Assembly: GCA_035554115.1 (NCBI GenBank)
Contig: DATMIW010000045.1
Span: 62,001-126,000, forward strand
Origin: CAXTSE01 sp035554115
GTDB taxonomy: Bacteria > Actinomycetota > Actinomycetes > Actinomycetales > Microbacteriaceae
Length of the DNA stretch: 64,000 bases
Direction of reading: 5' to 3'
The translations under genes and the position numbers were made by a program. How positions within the stretch are numbered: position 1 is the stretch's first letter; every line of letters starts with the position of its first letter. The notes beneath the pieces were generated by a model that was not told the origin of the DNA, made no database searches, and was given only the letters and a program-made list of their open reading frames with translations. This document shows, piece after piece, positions 17,693 to 26,056 of this stretch.

Positions 17693-18211
17693 ATGACGCA
17701 CGAGTATGAACTGATGGTGATCCTCGATCCAGAGATCGATGAGCGCACCGTCGCACCTAGCTTGGATAAGTTCCTGAATGTCATCCGCAACGATGGCGGG
17801 TCCATCGAAAAGGTGGACATCTGGGGCCGTCGCCGGCTGGCTTATGAAATCCAGAAGAAGACCGAAGGCATCTACGCCGTCGTGAACTTCACCGCGAAGT
17901 CCGAATCGACTGTTGAGCTCGACCGCCAGCTGAAGCTGTCGGAAGCCGTTCTGCGCACCAAGGTGTTGCGGTCGGAAGAGGCCGTGGCCCGCGCCATCTC
18001 GGTTCGCGCCGACGATGCCAAGCGTGCCGAGCGCAAGGCTGCTGCGATCGCCAAGAAGCCGAAGGTTGAGGCTCCTGCCGCGACTCCGGCTGCTGAAGCG
18101 CCCGCGAAGCCCGCAGCAGAGAAGCCGGTTGCCGAGAAGGCACCTGCCGCCTCGAAGCCGGCTGCAAAGCCTGCCGCCGAAGCGCCCGCGACCGACACGG
18201 CTGCCGAGTAG
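17693..18211 (+). CDS. rpsF: 30S ribosomal protein S6 with Ala/Pro-rich tail
   Basis: S6 pairs with S18 on the small-subunit platform. The product is 172 aa. The S6 fold fills about residues 1-96 (MTHEYELMVILDPEIDE, GRRRLAYEIQKKTEGIYAV). The remainder is a low-complexity Ala/Pro/Lys/Glu extension with repeats like PAAEAPAKPAAEKP, making it far longer than the usual ~96-aa protein. The Shine-Dalgarno GAGGAGGTG is strong. It leads rpsF-ssb-rpsR-rplI; ssb starts three bases after the stop. Confidence 0.95.
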   Translation: MTHEYELMVILDPEIDERTVAPSLDKFLNVIRNDGGSIEKVDIWGRRRLAYEIQKKTEGIYAVVNFTAKSESTVELDRQLKLSEAVLRTKVLRSEEAVARAISVRADDAKRAERKAAAIAKKPKVEAPAATPAAEAPAKPAAEKPVAEKAPAASKPAAKPAAEAPATDTAAE

Positions 18212-18214
18212 CTC

Positions 18215-18727
18215 ATGGCCGGCGAGACGATCATCACGGTGGTGGGCAACCTCACCGCGGACCCCGAGCTGCGTTATACGCAGGGTGGGCTGGCCGTCGC
18301 GAACTTCACGATCGCGTCGACGCCCCGAACGTTCGATCGCCAGGCCAATGACTGGAAGGACGGCGAGGCCCTGTTCCTCCGCGCGTCCTGCTGGCGTGAG
18401 TTCGCCGAGCACGTTGCTGGATCGCTGACGAAGGGTGCCCGTGTCGTTGCGACAGGTCGCCTGAAGCAGCGTTCCTACGAGACGAAAGAGGGCGAAAAGC
18501 GCACCTCGATCGAGCTCGAGATCGACGAAATCGGCCCCTCGCTGCGCTATGCGACAGCACAGGTGACCCGGGCATCCGGGGGAGCCGGTGGCGGACGCCC
18601 GCAGGCTGGCGCCGTCTCCGGGGGTCAGCCCTCGGCCGACGAGCCCTGGGCCGCGAGTGCACCGGCAACCGGTGGCGCCGACGTATGGAACACGCCCGGC
18701 AGCTACAACGACGAGACCCCGTTCTAA
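18215..18727 (+). CDS. ssb: Single-stranded DNA-binding protein
   Basis: SSB coats single-stranded DNA during replication and repair. The product is 170 aa: an N-terminal OB fold (about 1-112, GETIITVVGNLTADPELRYTQ), a Gly/Pro-rich linker and the acidic tip DETPF that recruits partner proteins (consensus DDDIPF, here slightly changed). It sits between rpsF and rpsR, the common bacterial arrangement. Confidence 0.95.
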   Translation: MAGETIITVVGNLTADPELRYTQGGLAVANFTIASTPRTFDRQANDWKDGEALFLRASCWREFAEHVAGSLTKGARVVATGRLKQRSYETKEGEKRTSIELEIDEIGPSLRYATAQVTRASGGAGGGRPQAGAVSGGQPSADEPWAASAPATGGADVWNTPGSYNDETPF

Positions 18728-18764
18728 CGCCTCGGCGTTAGACGACAAGAACAAGGAATAGATC

Positions 18765-19031
18765 ATGGCTGGAAAGAGCACCGGCGGCGGAGATCGCCGC
18801 AAGCGCGTGGGCGCAAAGGGTGGCAAAAACGCCGCACCGGCGAAGTCCATCCGCGTGGGCATCATCGATTACAAAGATGTCGCCACACTTCGCAAGTTCA
18901 TCTCGGAGCGTGGAAAGATCCGCGCCCGTCGTATCACCGGCGTCTCGGTGCAGGAGCAGCGGCTCATCGCACGCGCAGTCAAGAACGCGCGTGAAATGGC
19001 CCTCCTCCCGTACGCGGGCTCGGGCCGGTAG
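18765..19031 (+). CDS. rpsR: 30S ribosomal protein S18 (cysteine-free)
   Basis: S18 binds S6 on the 30S platform. The product is 88 aa with the family core IDYKDVATLRKFISERGKI and RARRITGVSVQEQRLIARAVKNAREMALLPY. It has no cysteine, so it is a zinc-free form. The basic Gly-rich N-terminus (MAGKSTGGGDRRKRVGAKGG) is typical of this lineage. It is 37 bp after ssb and 11 bp before rplI. Confidence 0.96.
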   Translation: MAGKSTGGGDRRKRVGAKGGKNAAPAKSIRVGIIDYKDVATLRKFISERGKIRARRITGVSVQEQRLIARAVKNAREMALLPYAGSGR

Positions 19032-19042
19032 GGGGCAGGGAT

Positions 19043-19495
19043 ATGTCGAAACTCATCCTGACCTCTGAGGTCACAGGTCTCGGCTCAGCCGGCGACGTCG
19101 TCGAGGTCAAGAACGGGTTCGCCCGCAACTACCTCATCCCGCAGGGCTTTGCCGTGCAGTGGAGCCGCGGTGGCGAGAAGCAGATCACCCAGATCAAGGC
19201 AAGCCGTGCGGCGCGCGAACTGGCAACGCTCGAAGAGGCTCAGGCCCTCAAGGCCACCCTCGAGTCGGCACCGGTCACGCTGTCGGTCAAGGCTGGCCGT
19301 GAAGGCCGCCTGTTCGGCTCGGTCAAGACCGCCGACATCGCGAAGGCTGTTTCGGATGCCGGGCTCGGCTCCATCGACAAGCGCTCGATCGAGCTCAGCT
19401 CGCCCATCAAGGGCCTGGGCGAGTACGACGCGACAGTTCGCCTGCGCGAAGATGTCGTCGCCTCGCTGACGATCACCGTGGTGGCCGCAAAATAG
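19043..19495 (+). CDS. rplI: 50S ribosomal protein L9
   Basis: L9 is an elongated large-subunit protein that helps keep the reading frame. The product is 150 aa. The N-terminal domain (MSKLILTSEVTGLGSAGDVVEVKNGF ARNYLIP core), the long central helix and the C-terminal domain (GRLFGSVKTADIAKAV) are all present. It closes the rpsF operon and is followed directly by a hairpin terminator. Confidence 0.96.
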   Translation: MSKLILTSEVTGLGSAGDVVEVKNGFARNYLIPQGFAVQWSRGGEKQITQIKASRAARELATLEEAQALKATLESAPVTLSVKAGREGRLFGSVKTADIAKAVSDAGLGSIDKRSIELSSPIKGLGEYDATVRLREDVVASLTITVVAAK

Positions 19496-19508
19496 TCTCC
19501 ACACCCTC

Positions 19509-19545
19509 GAACGGCGCATCCAATTCGGGTGCGCCGTTCGTTATT
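19509..19545 (+). terminator. Rho-independent terminator of the rpsF-rplI operon
   Basis: GAACGGCGCA (19509-19518) pairs perfectly with TGCGCCGTTC (19530-19539), followed by GTTATTTG. It begins 14 bp after the rplI stop. Confidence 0.85.
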
Positions 19546-19880
19546 TGTCAAGCGATTCGTCCACAGGGGCGAAAGAAACTTCTCAACGTTCAAGCGCAAC
19601 TCTAAACATGTTTCTACACACAAGGTGTTGACACTAAAAAGCCTGGTCAGCAGGCATGTTGTGGCGAAAATGACCTACTTCTCCACAGGTCTTTCCACAC
19701 CTTCTTCACACAGCTTCCGGCGTTTCCCGCCGGTTATGCACATGGCTGTCCACAGGGGGTGTTGTTGAGGAGGACAGGCGGTCGTAGCGTCGGACCGCGA
19801 GCCACACCGGACCACCGGATCCGTGTCGCACCGCCACATGTCGGACCCCCCACGTACGGTCTCCCCAGGAGGAAAACTTC
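19546..19880. other. Gene-free region before dnaB with DnaA-box-like motifs
   Basis: This 335-bp stretch has no convincing gene. It contains several near-matches to the DnaA box: TCGTCCACA (19557-19565), TTCTCCACA (19679-19687), CTTTCCACA (19691-19699) and CTGTCCACA (19746-19754). A TTGACA at 19628-19633 could be a -35 element, but no clear -10 follows at normal spacing. A strong Shine-Dalgarno AGGAGG precedes dnaB. Confidence 0.5.
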
Positions 19881-21257
19881 ATGTCGATCGCCCACCTGGG
19901 ACTTGCGGGCGATGCGCGACCCCCGGCCGAATCGTGGCAGGGAGAACGCACCCCGCCCCACGACCTTTTGGCCGAGCAGAGCACCCTCGGGGGAATGCTG
20001 CTCAGCAAAGATGCCGTGGCCGACGTCATCGAAACCGTGCGCGGAGTCGATTTCTACATCCCCAAGCACGAAGTCGTTTACGAGGCGATCCTCTCGCTCT
20101 ATGCGCAGGGGGAGCCGACCGACGTCATCGCCGTCACTGACGAGCTGACCAAGACAGCTCTTTTGCAGCGCGGAGGCGGGGCTGAATACCTCCACACGCT
20201 CACGGGTCTTGTGCCGACGGCAGCCAACGCCGGGTATTACGCCTCGATCGTTGCCGAGAAGGCCGTTTTGCGCCGCCTCGTCGAAGCGGGCACCCGCATC
20301 GTGCAGATGGGCTACGCGAGCGAAGGTGAGGTCGTCGACCTCGTCAACAACGCCCAGGCCGAGATCTACGGGGTCACCGGCGGCGTCGAGAGCGAAGACT
20401 ATGTGCCGCTCGCTGAGGCCATCGGCGTTGCTGTCGACGAAATGGAGTTGGCAAGCGGGCGCGATGGCGAAATGTCGGGAGTGCCCACGGGATTCGCCGA
20501 ACTCGACGAGCTGACCAACGGCCTCCATGGCGGCCAGCTGATCATCGTCGCCGCGCGACCCGGTCTGGGTAAATCAACTCTCGCGCTCGACTTTGCGCGC
20601 TCGGCGAGCATCAAGCACGACAAGCCGTCGATCTTCTTCTCGCTGGAAATGGGGCGCAGCGAAATCGCGATGCGCCTGCTGGCTGCGGAGGCATCCATTC
20701 CCATGCACGTGCTGCGCAAGGGGAACATGGAGCAGCGCGATTGGGACAAGCTCGCCAATGTGCGGGGTGACATTGCCGACGCACCGCTCTACATCGACGA
20801 CAGTCCGAATATGACTCTTGTCGAGATCCGGGCCAAATGCCGCCGGCTCAGTCAGCGGGTCGGGCTCAAGATGGTCGTTATCGATTACCTGCAGCTCATG
20901 ACATCTGGCAAGAAGGTTGAATCTCGCCAGCAGGAGGTCAGCGAGTTTTCCCGGGCGCTCAAGCTGCTCTCCAAAGAGCTCAACGTTCCCGTAGTCGCAC
21001 TGTCGCAGCTCAACCGTGGTCCCGAGCAGCGCGCCGACAAGAAGCCCGCCCTGTCCGATCTGCGTGAATCCGGTTCGCTTGAGCAGGACGCCGACATCGT
21101 GCTGCTGCTCCACCGCGAAGATGCCTATGAACGCGACCATCCGCGGGCGGGAGAAGCCGACCTCATCGTGGCCAAGCATCGCAACGGCCGCACCGAAACC
21201 ATCCCTGTCTCGTTCCAGGGCATGTACTCGCGCTTCGGCGATATGGCACGGGTGTAG
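19881..21257 (+). CDS. dnaB: Replicative DNA helicase DnaB
   Basis: DnaB is the hexameric 5'-3' helicase that unwinds the fork. The product is 458 aa. The N-terminal domain (PPHDLLAEQSTLGGMLLSKDAV) is followed by the RecA-like motor with Walker A ARPGLGKSTL at about residues 227-236, SLEMGRSEIAMR, and the Walker B region MVVIDYLQLM. No intein interrupts it, unlike dnaB in several mycobacteria. It is transcribed alone, behind the rplI terminator. Confidence 0.97.
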   Translation: MSIAHLGLAGDARPPAESWQGERTPPHDLLAEQSTLGGMLLSKDAVADVIETVRGVDFYIPKHEVVYEAILSLYAQGEPTDVIAVTDELTKTALLQRGGGAEYLHTLTGLVPTAANAGYYASIVAEKAVLRRLVEAGTRIVQMGYASEGEVVDLVNNAQAEIYGVTGGVESEDYVPLAEAIGVAVDEMELASGRDGEMSGVPTGFAELDELTNGLHGGQLIIVAARPGLGKSTLALDFARSASIKHDKPSIFFSLEMGRSEIAMRLLAAEASIPMHVLRKGNMEQRDWDKLANVRGDIADAPLYIDDSPNMTLVEIRAKCRRLSQRVGLKMVVIDYLQLMTSGKKVESRQQEVSEFSRALKLLSKELNVPVVALSQLNRGPEQRADKKPALSDLRESGSLEQDADIVLLLHREDAYERDHPRAGEADLIVAKHRNGRTETIPVSFQGMYSRFGDMARV

Positions 21258-21310
21258 TTCCTTCATGCGAGACCGTTCCTGCGGCGCACGGGCGCTCAGG
21301 ATCTGACTCG

Positions 21311-21316
21311 TAGACT
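21311..21316 (+). promoter_or_regulatory. -10 box for a leaderless mRNA
   Basis: TAGACT lies six bases before the ATG at 21323, so transcription would begin at or next to the start codon. Confidence 0.5.
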
Positions 21317-21322
21317 GATGCC

Positions 21323-21964
21323 ATGCGCCGACGTTCGTGGATCCTGCCGGGCAGTCGTGCCCTGCTGAGCATCGCACTCGGTCTGCTCATCACCTTCAAC
21401 TCCAACCACTCCCCGTCGCTTGGGCTCACCGCGTTTGGCATCTTCGCGATTCTCACCGGTCTCGTCATCGTCGGGTTTGCAGCCTTTACGACTATCACCG
21501 CCACCGCACGGGTGCCGTTCATCGCGCAGGGGGTTGTGACTCTCGCCGCCGGTATCGCTGCGGCAACCGTCCCGAACGGTGGCGTGCGCTATCTGGTGCT
21601 CGTGCTGAGCGGCTGGGCGATTATTGCGGGAGTGCTGGAGCTCGTGTCTGGCGTCCGCTCGCGGGGAACGGCGCCGGGTGCGCGGGACTGGACGATCGTC
21701 GGGGCGCTGACCGTGATCCTGGGCATCATCGTGCTCGTTGTGCCCCCCGATTTCGTTCTGAACTTCGAAGGAGAAAAGAACGTGGCCGGCACGCTGAGTT
21801 CGTCAATTGTGATCGTGGGGCTGCTCGGCTTCTGGGCCGTCATCACCGGAGTGTTGCAGGCAATCGCCGCAGCGACGCCGACCGCCGCACGCCCGGCTGG
21901 CATTCCTCCGACCGGCACAGGCTCGTCGACCGATGCGTCAACACCCGCCGGATCGGCACGCTGA
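21323..21964 (+). CDS. DUF308-like multi-pass membrane protein
   Basis: The function is unknown. The product is 213 aa with about six predicted transmembrane helices arranged in pairs (ALLSIALGLLITF, LTAFGIFAILTGLVIVGFAAF, IAQGVVTLAAGIAA, VLSGWAIIAGVLELVSG, IVGALTVILGIIVLVV, SIVIVGLLGFWAVITGVLQAI), the pattern of the DUF308/HdeD family, and a Pro/Thr/Ser-rich tail. The start is probably leaderless. Its stop overlaps the next start (ATGA). Confidence 0.65.
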   Translation: MRRRSWILPGSRALLSIALGLLITFNSNHSPSLGLTAFGIFAILTGLVIVGFAAFTTITATARVPFIAQGVVTLAAGIAAATVPNGGVRYLVLVLSGWAIIAGVLELVSGVRSRGTAPGARDWTIVGALTVILGIIVLVVPPDFVLNFEGEKNVAGTLSSSIVIVGLLGFWAVITGVLQAIAAATPTAARPAGIPPTGTGSSTDASTPAGSAR

Positions 21965-22221
21965 TGACCGACTCAAGCCAACCCACGCCTCCGAGTCGCC
22001 GCGACCGCACCCGCCCCGCCGAGCTGGTGGGACTCGCCGCAATCTTCGCCGCCGTGCTCGGCTTCGTGGTGCTGATGTCGACGCGCGAATGGCTGCTCGC
22101 GGTGGAGTTCGCGGGCGGCGGGTTCATCATCTCGCTGGTGGTGCTGGCAATGCTCATGCTCGCCGTCTCGCCTCCGCCCCCCAGCGATGACGACGACGCG
22201 GAGCCGCCGCGCGGTCACTGA
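21964..22221 (+). CDS. Small two-helix membrane protein, function unknown
   Basis: I do not recognise this family. The product is 85 aa: a basic, Pro-rich N-terminus, two hydrophobic helices (ELVGLAAIFAAVLGFVVLM and LAVEFAGGGFIISLVVLAMLMLAV), then a short acidic tail DDDDAEPPRGH. It overlaps the preceding gene by ATGA, so the two are probably made together. It converges on purB nine bases further on; a 7-bp palindrome (GCGGTCA/TGACCGC) spans its stop. Confidence 0.7.
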   Translation: MTDSSQPTPPSRRDRTRPAELVGLAAIFAAVLGFVVLMSTREWLLAVEFAGGGFIISLVVLAMLMLAVSPPPPSDDDDAEPPRGH

Positions 22222-22230
22222 CCGCCGCGG

Positions 22231-23607
22231 CTACATGCGGTCGACGAGCTCGTCGGCGATGCCGGTGTAACCCGCCGGCGTGAGAGCCAAGAGCCGTTCG
22301 CGCGCCGCGTCACCGATGTCGAGCTTCTGCACGAACTCGCGCAGCTCGGTGCCCGTGATCCGCTTCCCGCGGGTCAGCTCTTTGAGCATTGCGTAGGGAT
22401 CTTCGATCGAGCTGCGGCCGGCGGTGACCTCGGCACGGATGACGGTCTGAATCGCCTCGCCGAGCACCTCCCAGTTGGCGTCGAGGTCAGCGGCAAGGGC
22501 AATCTCGTCGATGGCGACTTCACCGAGACCACGCGCCAGGTTGTCGAGCGCGAGCACCGAATGTCCGAGCGCGACGCCGATGTTGCGCTGAGTTGACGAG
22601 TCGGTCAGGTCGCGTTGCAGGCGGCTAGTCACAAGAGTTGCCGACAGCGAATCCAGGAGGGCGCTCGACAGCTCCAGATTGGCTTCTGCGTTCTCGAAGC
22701 GGATCGGGTTGATCTTGTGGGGCATCGTTGACGAGCCCGTGGCTCCAGCCTGCGGAACCTGCGCGAGGTAGCCCATCGAAATGTACGACCACACATCGGT
22801 GGCCAGATTGTGAAGGATGCGGTTGACATGGCTGATTGCCGTGAACAGCTCAGCCTGCCAGTCGTGGGATTCGATCTGGGTGGTGAGCGGATTCCAGCTC
22901 AGGCCCAGATGCGCCACGAACTCGTGCGAAACGGTTGCCCAGTCAACGTCGGGGTCGGCCGCGAAATGTGCTGCGAAGGTGCCGGTTGCTCCGCTGAACT
23001 TGCCGAGGGGGGTGATCGCCTCGACCCGCGCGACAACGCGCTCGGCGCGCGCCACGAAGACTGCGAACTCTTTGCCGATTGTGGTCGGAGTCGCCGGTTG
23101 GCCGTGCGTGTGGGCCAACATCGGGATGCCGCGGCCCTCGATCGCGCGCGCCCGGAGCGCCGCGAGCACTGTGCGCACGCGCGGGAGCCACACCTCGTGC
23201 ACGGCGGACCGGATCGTGAGCGCATAGGCGAGGTTGTTGATGTCTTCACTCGTGCACGCGAAGTGCGTGAGCTCGGCGATGGAGCCGAGGCCCAGCTCCG
23301 CGAGTTTGGCCCGCACCAGGTACTCCACGGCCTTCACGTCGTGACGGGTGGTCGCCTCGAGGGTGGCGAGTTCGTCGATTTCGGGCTGCCCGAAGTCCTC
23401 TACCCATTGCCGCAGCGCGGCCAGCTGTTCCGGCGTCAGTTTTGCCGCGCCGAAGAGTCCACGGTCGGTGAGCTGTGCAAGCCACTCCACTTCGACCTGC
23501 ACGCGGGCCCGATTGAGACCGGCCTCGCTCAGGTACTCGCCGATTCCTTCGACGGCCGCGCGGTAGCGGCCATCGAGCGGGCTGATCGGTTGGGGGGGCA
23601 GCGTCAT
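22231..23607 (-). CDS. purB: Adenylosuccinate lyase
   Basis: PurB performs two fumarate-releasing steps of purine synthesis: SAICAR to AICAR and adenylosuccinate to AMP. The product is 458 aa, the usual length. The superfamily signature GSSTMPHKINPIRFE is present at about residue 290, with TSEDINN near residue 117 and HTHGQPATPTT near 165. Its ATG overlaps the stop of the upstream phosphatase gene by four bases. Confidence 0.96.
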   Translation of the reverse strand: MTLPPQPISPLDGRYRAAVEGIGEYLSEAGLNRARVQVEVEWLAQLTDRGLFGAAKLTPEQLAALRQWVEDFGQPEIDELATLEATTRHDVKAVEYLVRAKLAELGLGSIAELTHFACTSEDINNLAYALTIRSAVHEVWLPRVRTVLAALRARAIEGRGIPMLAHTHGQPATPTTIGKEFAVFVARAERVVARVEAITPLGKFSGATGTFAAHFAADPDVDWATVSHEFVAHLGLSWNPLTTQIESHDWQAELFTAISHVNRILHNLATDVWSYISMGYLAQVPQAGATGSSTMPHKINPIRFENAEANLELSSALLDSLSATLVTSRLQRDLTDSSTQRNIGVALGHSVLALDNLARGLGEVAIDEIALAADLDANWEVLGEAIQTVIRAEVTAGRSSIEDPYAMLKELTRGKRITGTELREFVQKLDIGDAARERLLALTPAGYTGIADELVDRM

Positions 23608-24137
23608 GAGACTCCTCGTCGGATTGCTGGTTCGAGTTGGCGGAAGAGAGCGACGCTCGCGTGCTCGATTGTCGACAGCACGGTGTCAAACAGGGCCGCA
23701 TCCGAATAGTACGGGTCGGGGACGTCAACTGGTGCCGCGCTGTCGGCATCGAACGTCATCAATAATTCCACCTTTGACTGATCATGCTCGCGCGCAGCCC
23801 ATTCGCGCAGGATGCGCTCTTGGCCGCGGTCAAAGGCGACAACCAGGTCGAGTTGGGCAAACCAGGCCGGATCGAACTGACGAGCACGGTGCTCCGAGCC
23901 GTCGTATCCGCGTGCCGCGAGGGCAGTGATCGTGCGTGCATCGGCGCGTTCGCCGACATGCCAGTCACCAGTTGCGGCGGAACTGACCGAGACCCAGGGG
24001 TCCAGTGCGGCCTGGGAGATGAGGCGATGGAAGATCGCCTCGGCCATCACTGATCGACAGATGTTTCCTGTGCAGACAAAACAGATGCGGAAGGCGGCAG
24101 GTCGGGAACCTTCGCCATCGAACGTCATGGTCCTCAT
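23604..24137 (-). CDS. Low-molecular-weight protein-tyrosine phosphatase
   Basis: This cytoplasmic phosphatase family removes phosphate from tyrosine (or arginine) residues. The product is 177 aa. The catalytic loop C-T-G-N-I-C-R-S sits at about residues 22-29 (CX5R), and the general-acid motif DPYY lies near residue 140. The start at 24137 (MRTMTF) gives a family-length protein; MTF at 24128 is an alternative. It is coupled to purB. The target protein is not predictable. Confidence 0.9.
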   Translation of the reverse strand: MRTMTFDGEGSRPAAFRICFVCTGNICRSVMAEAIFHRLISQAALDPWVSVSSAATGDWHVGERADARTITALAARGYDGSEHRARQFDPAWFAQLDLVVAFDRGQERILREWAAREHDQSKVELLMTFDADSAAPVDVPDPYYSDAALFDTVLSTIEHASVALFRQLEPAIRRGVS

Positions 24138-24288
24138 TGTGCTCTTTTCCGGCCGATACGTCGCGGGTGATTGTCGCGGGTGATTCCTTCCCCGTGCATA
24201 TGACCGCCGACTTTCCCCGGCTTGCCACGTCCCCGTCGCGTCGCGGTATTCGGTACCGCATTCTGGGCATCTACTTCGAAGGAGTCCC

Positions 24289-24537
24289 ATGCCGCTTCCC
24301 CCCGGTGCCATCCAAACCGTGCTCGAACGTCGCATCGCGGTGCTGATGCCGATCGAAGATCGGCTGCGAACGGCCACTGCCCATCCCGTGATTGCGCCGT
24401 CCGATTGGCACGGTCCGGCATCCGCCGCGTATGGCGACCTCGACCAACGGGTCCGTTACCGAGTGGCAGGTGCTGCGCAGCATGTTTCGGCTGCCCTTGC
24501 CGCCACCCGCCTCGCCTTGGCTGAGATCGATGGGTGA
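24289..24537 (+). CDS. Small WXG100-like protein
   Basis: The product is 82 aa. It looks like a helix-turn-helix protein with a W-H-G (WXG) motif at residues 40-42 between two predicted helices, which is the WXG100/EsxA hallmark for type VII secretion. The Shine-Dalgarno AAGGAG precedes the ATG. Its end overlaps the hydrolase gene by eight bases, so the two products probably act together. The WXG100 assignment rests on motif, size and partner; sequence similarity has not been tested. Confidence 0.6.
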   Translation: MPLPPGAIQTVLERRIAVLMPIEDRLRTATAHPVIAPSDWHGPASAAYGDLDQRVRYRVAGAAQHVSAALAATRLALAEIDG

Positions 24538-25972
24538 CGGCGCGGGAACTGAGCCGGGTGCGACTCCGGATACGGGCGGCCCGCTTTTCGTGTCGCCAGC
24601 GGGCGAATTCGCAGTCTCCACTGACGCGCTCCAGGCCCATTCGGATCGCCTAGGTCACCTGAGCGATCAGTTGACGAGCGATTCCCGACGTCTGAGGGAT
24701 TTGCCGCACCTGGGGTCCGCGGCCTCTGGCGCGACTGCCCGAGCGCTCAGCAGCGAGGCACTTCTCGAAGAAGCCCGGACGGCGATGGCCGCCGCGGCTC
24801 ATGTGGCCGACCGAGCGAAACACGAGTTGTCGGTCGCGATTGTCGACTACACCTGGGCCGAGCATGAGGCTCATGCGCGCGCTCTCGGAGTCTCGCAGAC
24901 GATGACGGCCACCTTCGCACCCTTCATGAAGATGTTCCTGCCGGGAGCCCTCCTCGCGGGAGTTGGCGCGGCGGCCGTGTTGAAGGATCCGGCTCGACAG
25001 CGTCAGTTGGGCGACTGGCTGATGCGGCATCCCGAGATCTACACCTCACCCAAGTTCGTCGAGGCCGTGCGCATGTCGGTCATGAGTGCCGACGATGCTG
25101 CCGGAGGAATGGCCGGTTTGCCGCCAGGCGCGATGGCGGCGCTGCTGGCATCCGCAGGCTATGTCGGCGTGCAGGGTGGGGCCGTGCTCGCAGTCGAGGG
25201 CGCACGGCAGTTCGGTCTGCTGCAGGAGACAGATGTCCGAATCTCGACCACCTCATCCGCGACCCACCCCGCGACCCCGAATTCGGCCGCGCTGGGCGTG
25301 GAAGAGCGCCTAGCTCGCGTGCCCGAGGGGGATCAGGTGCGGATCGAAAAATACGACGCACCAGGGGCCGAGCCACGCTACGTCGTCTATGTGGGCCCGA
25401 CCGAGACGTTCTCTCCCGCCCTGACGAGCGAACCGTGGGATCTGTCGAGCAATATCGGGGGAGTGGCCGGTATGGACTCCGCCTCGCTGCGTGCCACCGA
25501 GATGGCAATGACCGAGGCCGGGATCACCGCGGATTCACCGGTCGAACTTGTCGGGTTCTCGCAGGGTGGACTGGTTGCCGCTCGTCTTGCGGCTTCCGGC
25601 GACTGGCATGCCGTGGGGCTTGAAACCCATGGGGCGCCGACCGGCAACATCGAACTGCCGCGCGGGCTTGCGGGGTTGGCGATCCGCAATAGCGACGACT
25701 TCGTACCGGCGCTCGCCGGTCCGCAGCTGGATCACACCCTCACACAGGTGGAGCGTCGTGCCTTCGATGAGGGCGCGGACATTCCGACCGACAAACCGGG
25801 GCCCGCGCACCAGCGCGGTGCCTACGTCGCCACAGCCACAGCTGTCGACGCTGCGCAATCGGATGCCGTGCAACAGCAGATCAGATTCTTGGACTCATTC
25901 ATGACCGATTACACCTCGCAGGAGGGATCCACGGTGACAGTGACGAAGTACCACGCAGAACGTGTTCCGTAG
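24530..25972 (+). CDS. Alpha/beta hydrolase with EsxB-like N-terminal helical domain
   Basis: The product is 480 aa. Residues about 27-120 are helical, resembling a WXG-family hairpin, and contain Y107-T-W-A-E111, which fits the YxxxD/E export motif of type VII secretion substrates. A hydrophobic segment follows (FLPGALLAGVGAAAVL, 136-151). The C-terminal half is an alpha/beta hydrolase with nucleophile S344 in GFSQGG; D390 and H427 are plausible triad members. It overlaps the WXG-like gene upstream. It may be a secreted lipase/esterase-type effector; substrate unknown. No secretion machinery genes lie in the window. Confidence 0.65.
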   Translation: MGDGAGTEPGATPDTGGPLFVSPAGEFAVSTDALQAHSDRLGHLSDQLTSDSRRLRDLPHLGSAASGATARALSSEALLEEARTAMAAAAHVADRAKHELSVAIVDYTWAEHEAHARALGVSQTMTATFAPFMKMFLPGALLAGVGAAAVLKDPARQRQLGDWLMRHPEIYTSPKFVEAVRMSVMSADDAAGGMAGLPPGAMAALLASAGYVGVQGGAVLAVEGARQFGLLQETDVRISTTSSATHPATPNSAALGVEERLARVPEGDQVRIEKYDAPGAEPRYVVYVGPTETFSPALTSEPWDLSSNIGGVAGMDSASLRATEMAMTEAGITADSPVELVGFSQGGLVAARLAASGDWHAVGLETHGAPTGNIELPRGLAGLAIRNSDDFVPALAGPQLDHTLTQVERRAFDEGADIPTDKPGPAHQRGAYVATATAVDAAQSDAVQQQIRFLDSFMTDYTSQEGSTVTVTKYHAERVP

Positions 25973-26005
25973 GCACGGCTCGACTAACGGGTCGGCACAC
26001 CGGAT

Positions 26006-26033
26006 GGCCTTATTTTCGGCTAGAAATATGGCC
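26006..26033. promoter_or_regulatory. Inverted repeat, likely toxin-antitoxin operator
   Basis: GGCCTTATTT (26006-26015) and AAATATGGCC (26024-26033) form an inverted repeat with one mismatch and an 8-bp spacer. It lies just upstream of the -10-like TAATCT (26045-26050) of the antitoxin gene, as expected for autorepression. Confidence 0.55.
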
Positions 26034-26044
26034 TATCGAAAGGC

Positions 26045-26050
26045 TAATCT
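26045..26050 (+). promoter_or_regulatory. -10 box for leaderless antitoxin mRNA
   Basis: TAATCT ends six bases before the antitoxin ATG at 26057. Confidence 0.5.
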
Positions 26051-26056
26051 GGCGCT

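Noticed and set aside
19881..21257. Intein in dnaB
   Set aside because: Inteins are common in actinobacterial dnaB, but the motor domain here is continuous at normal length.
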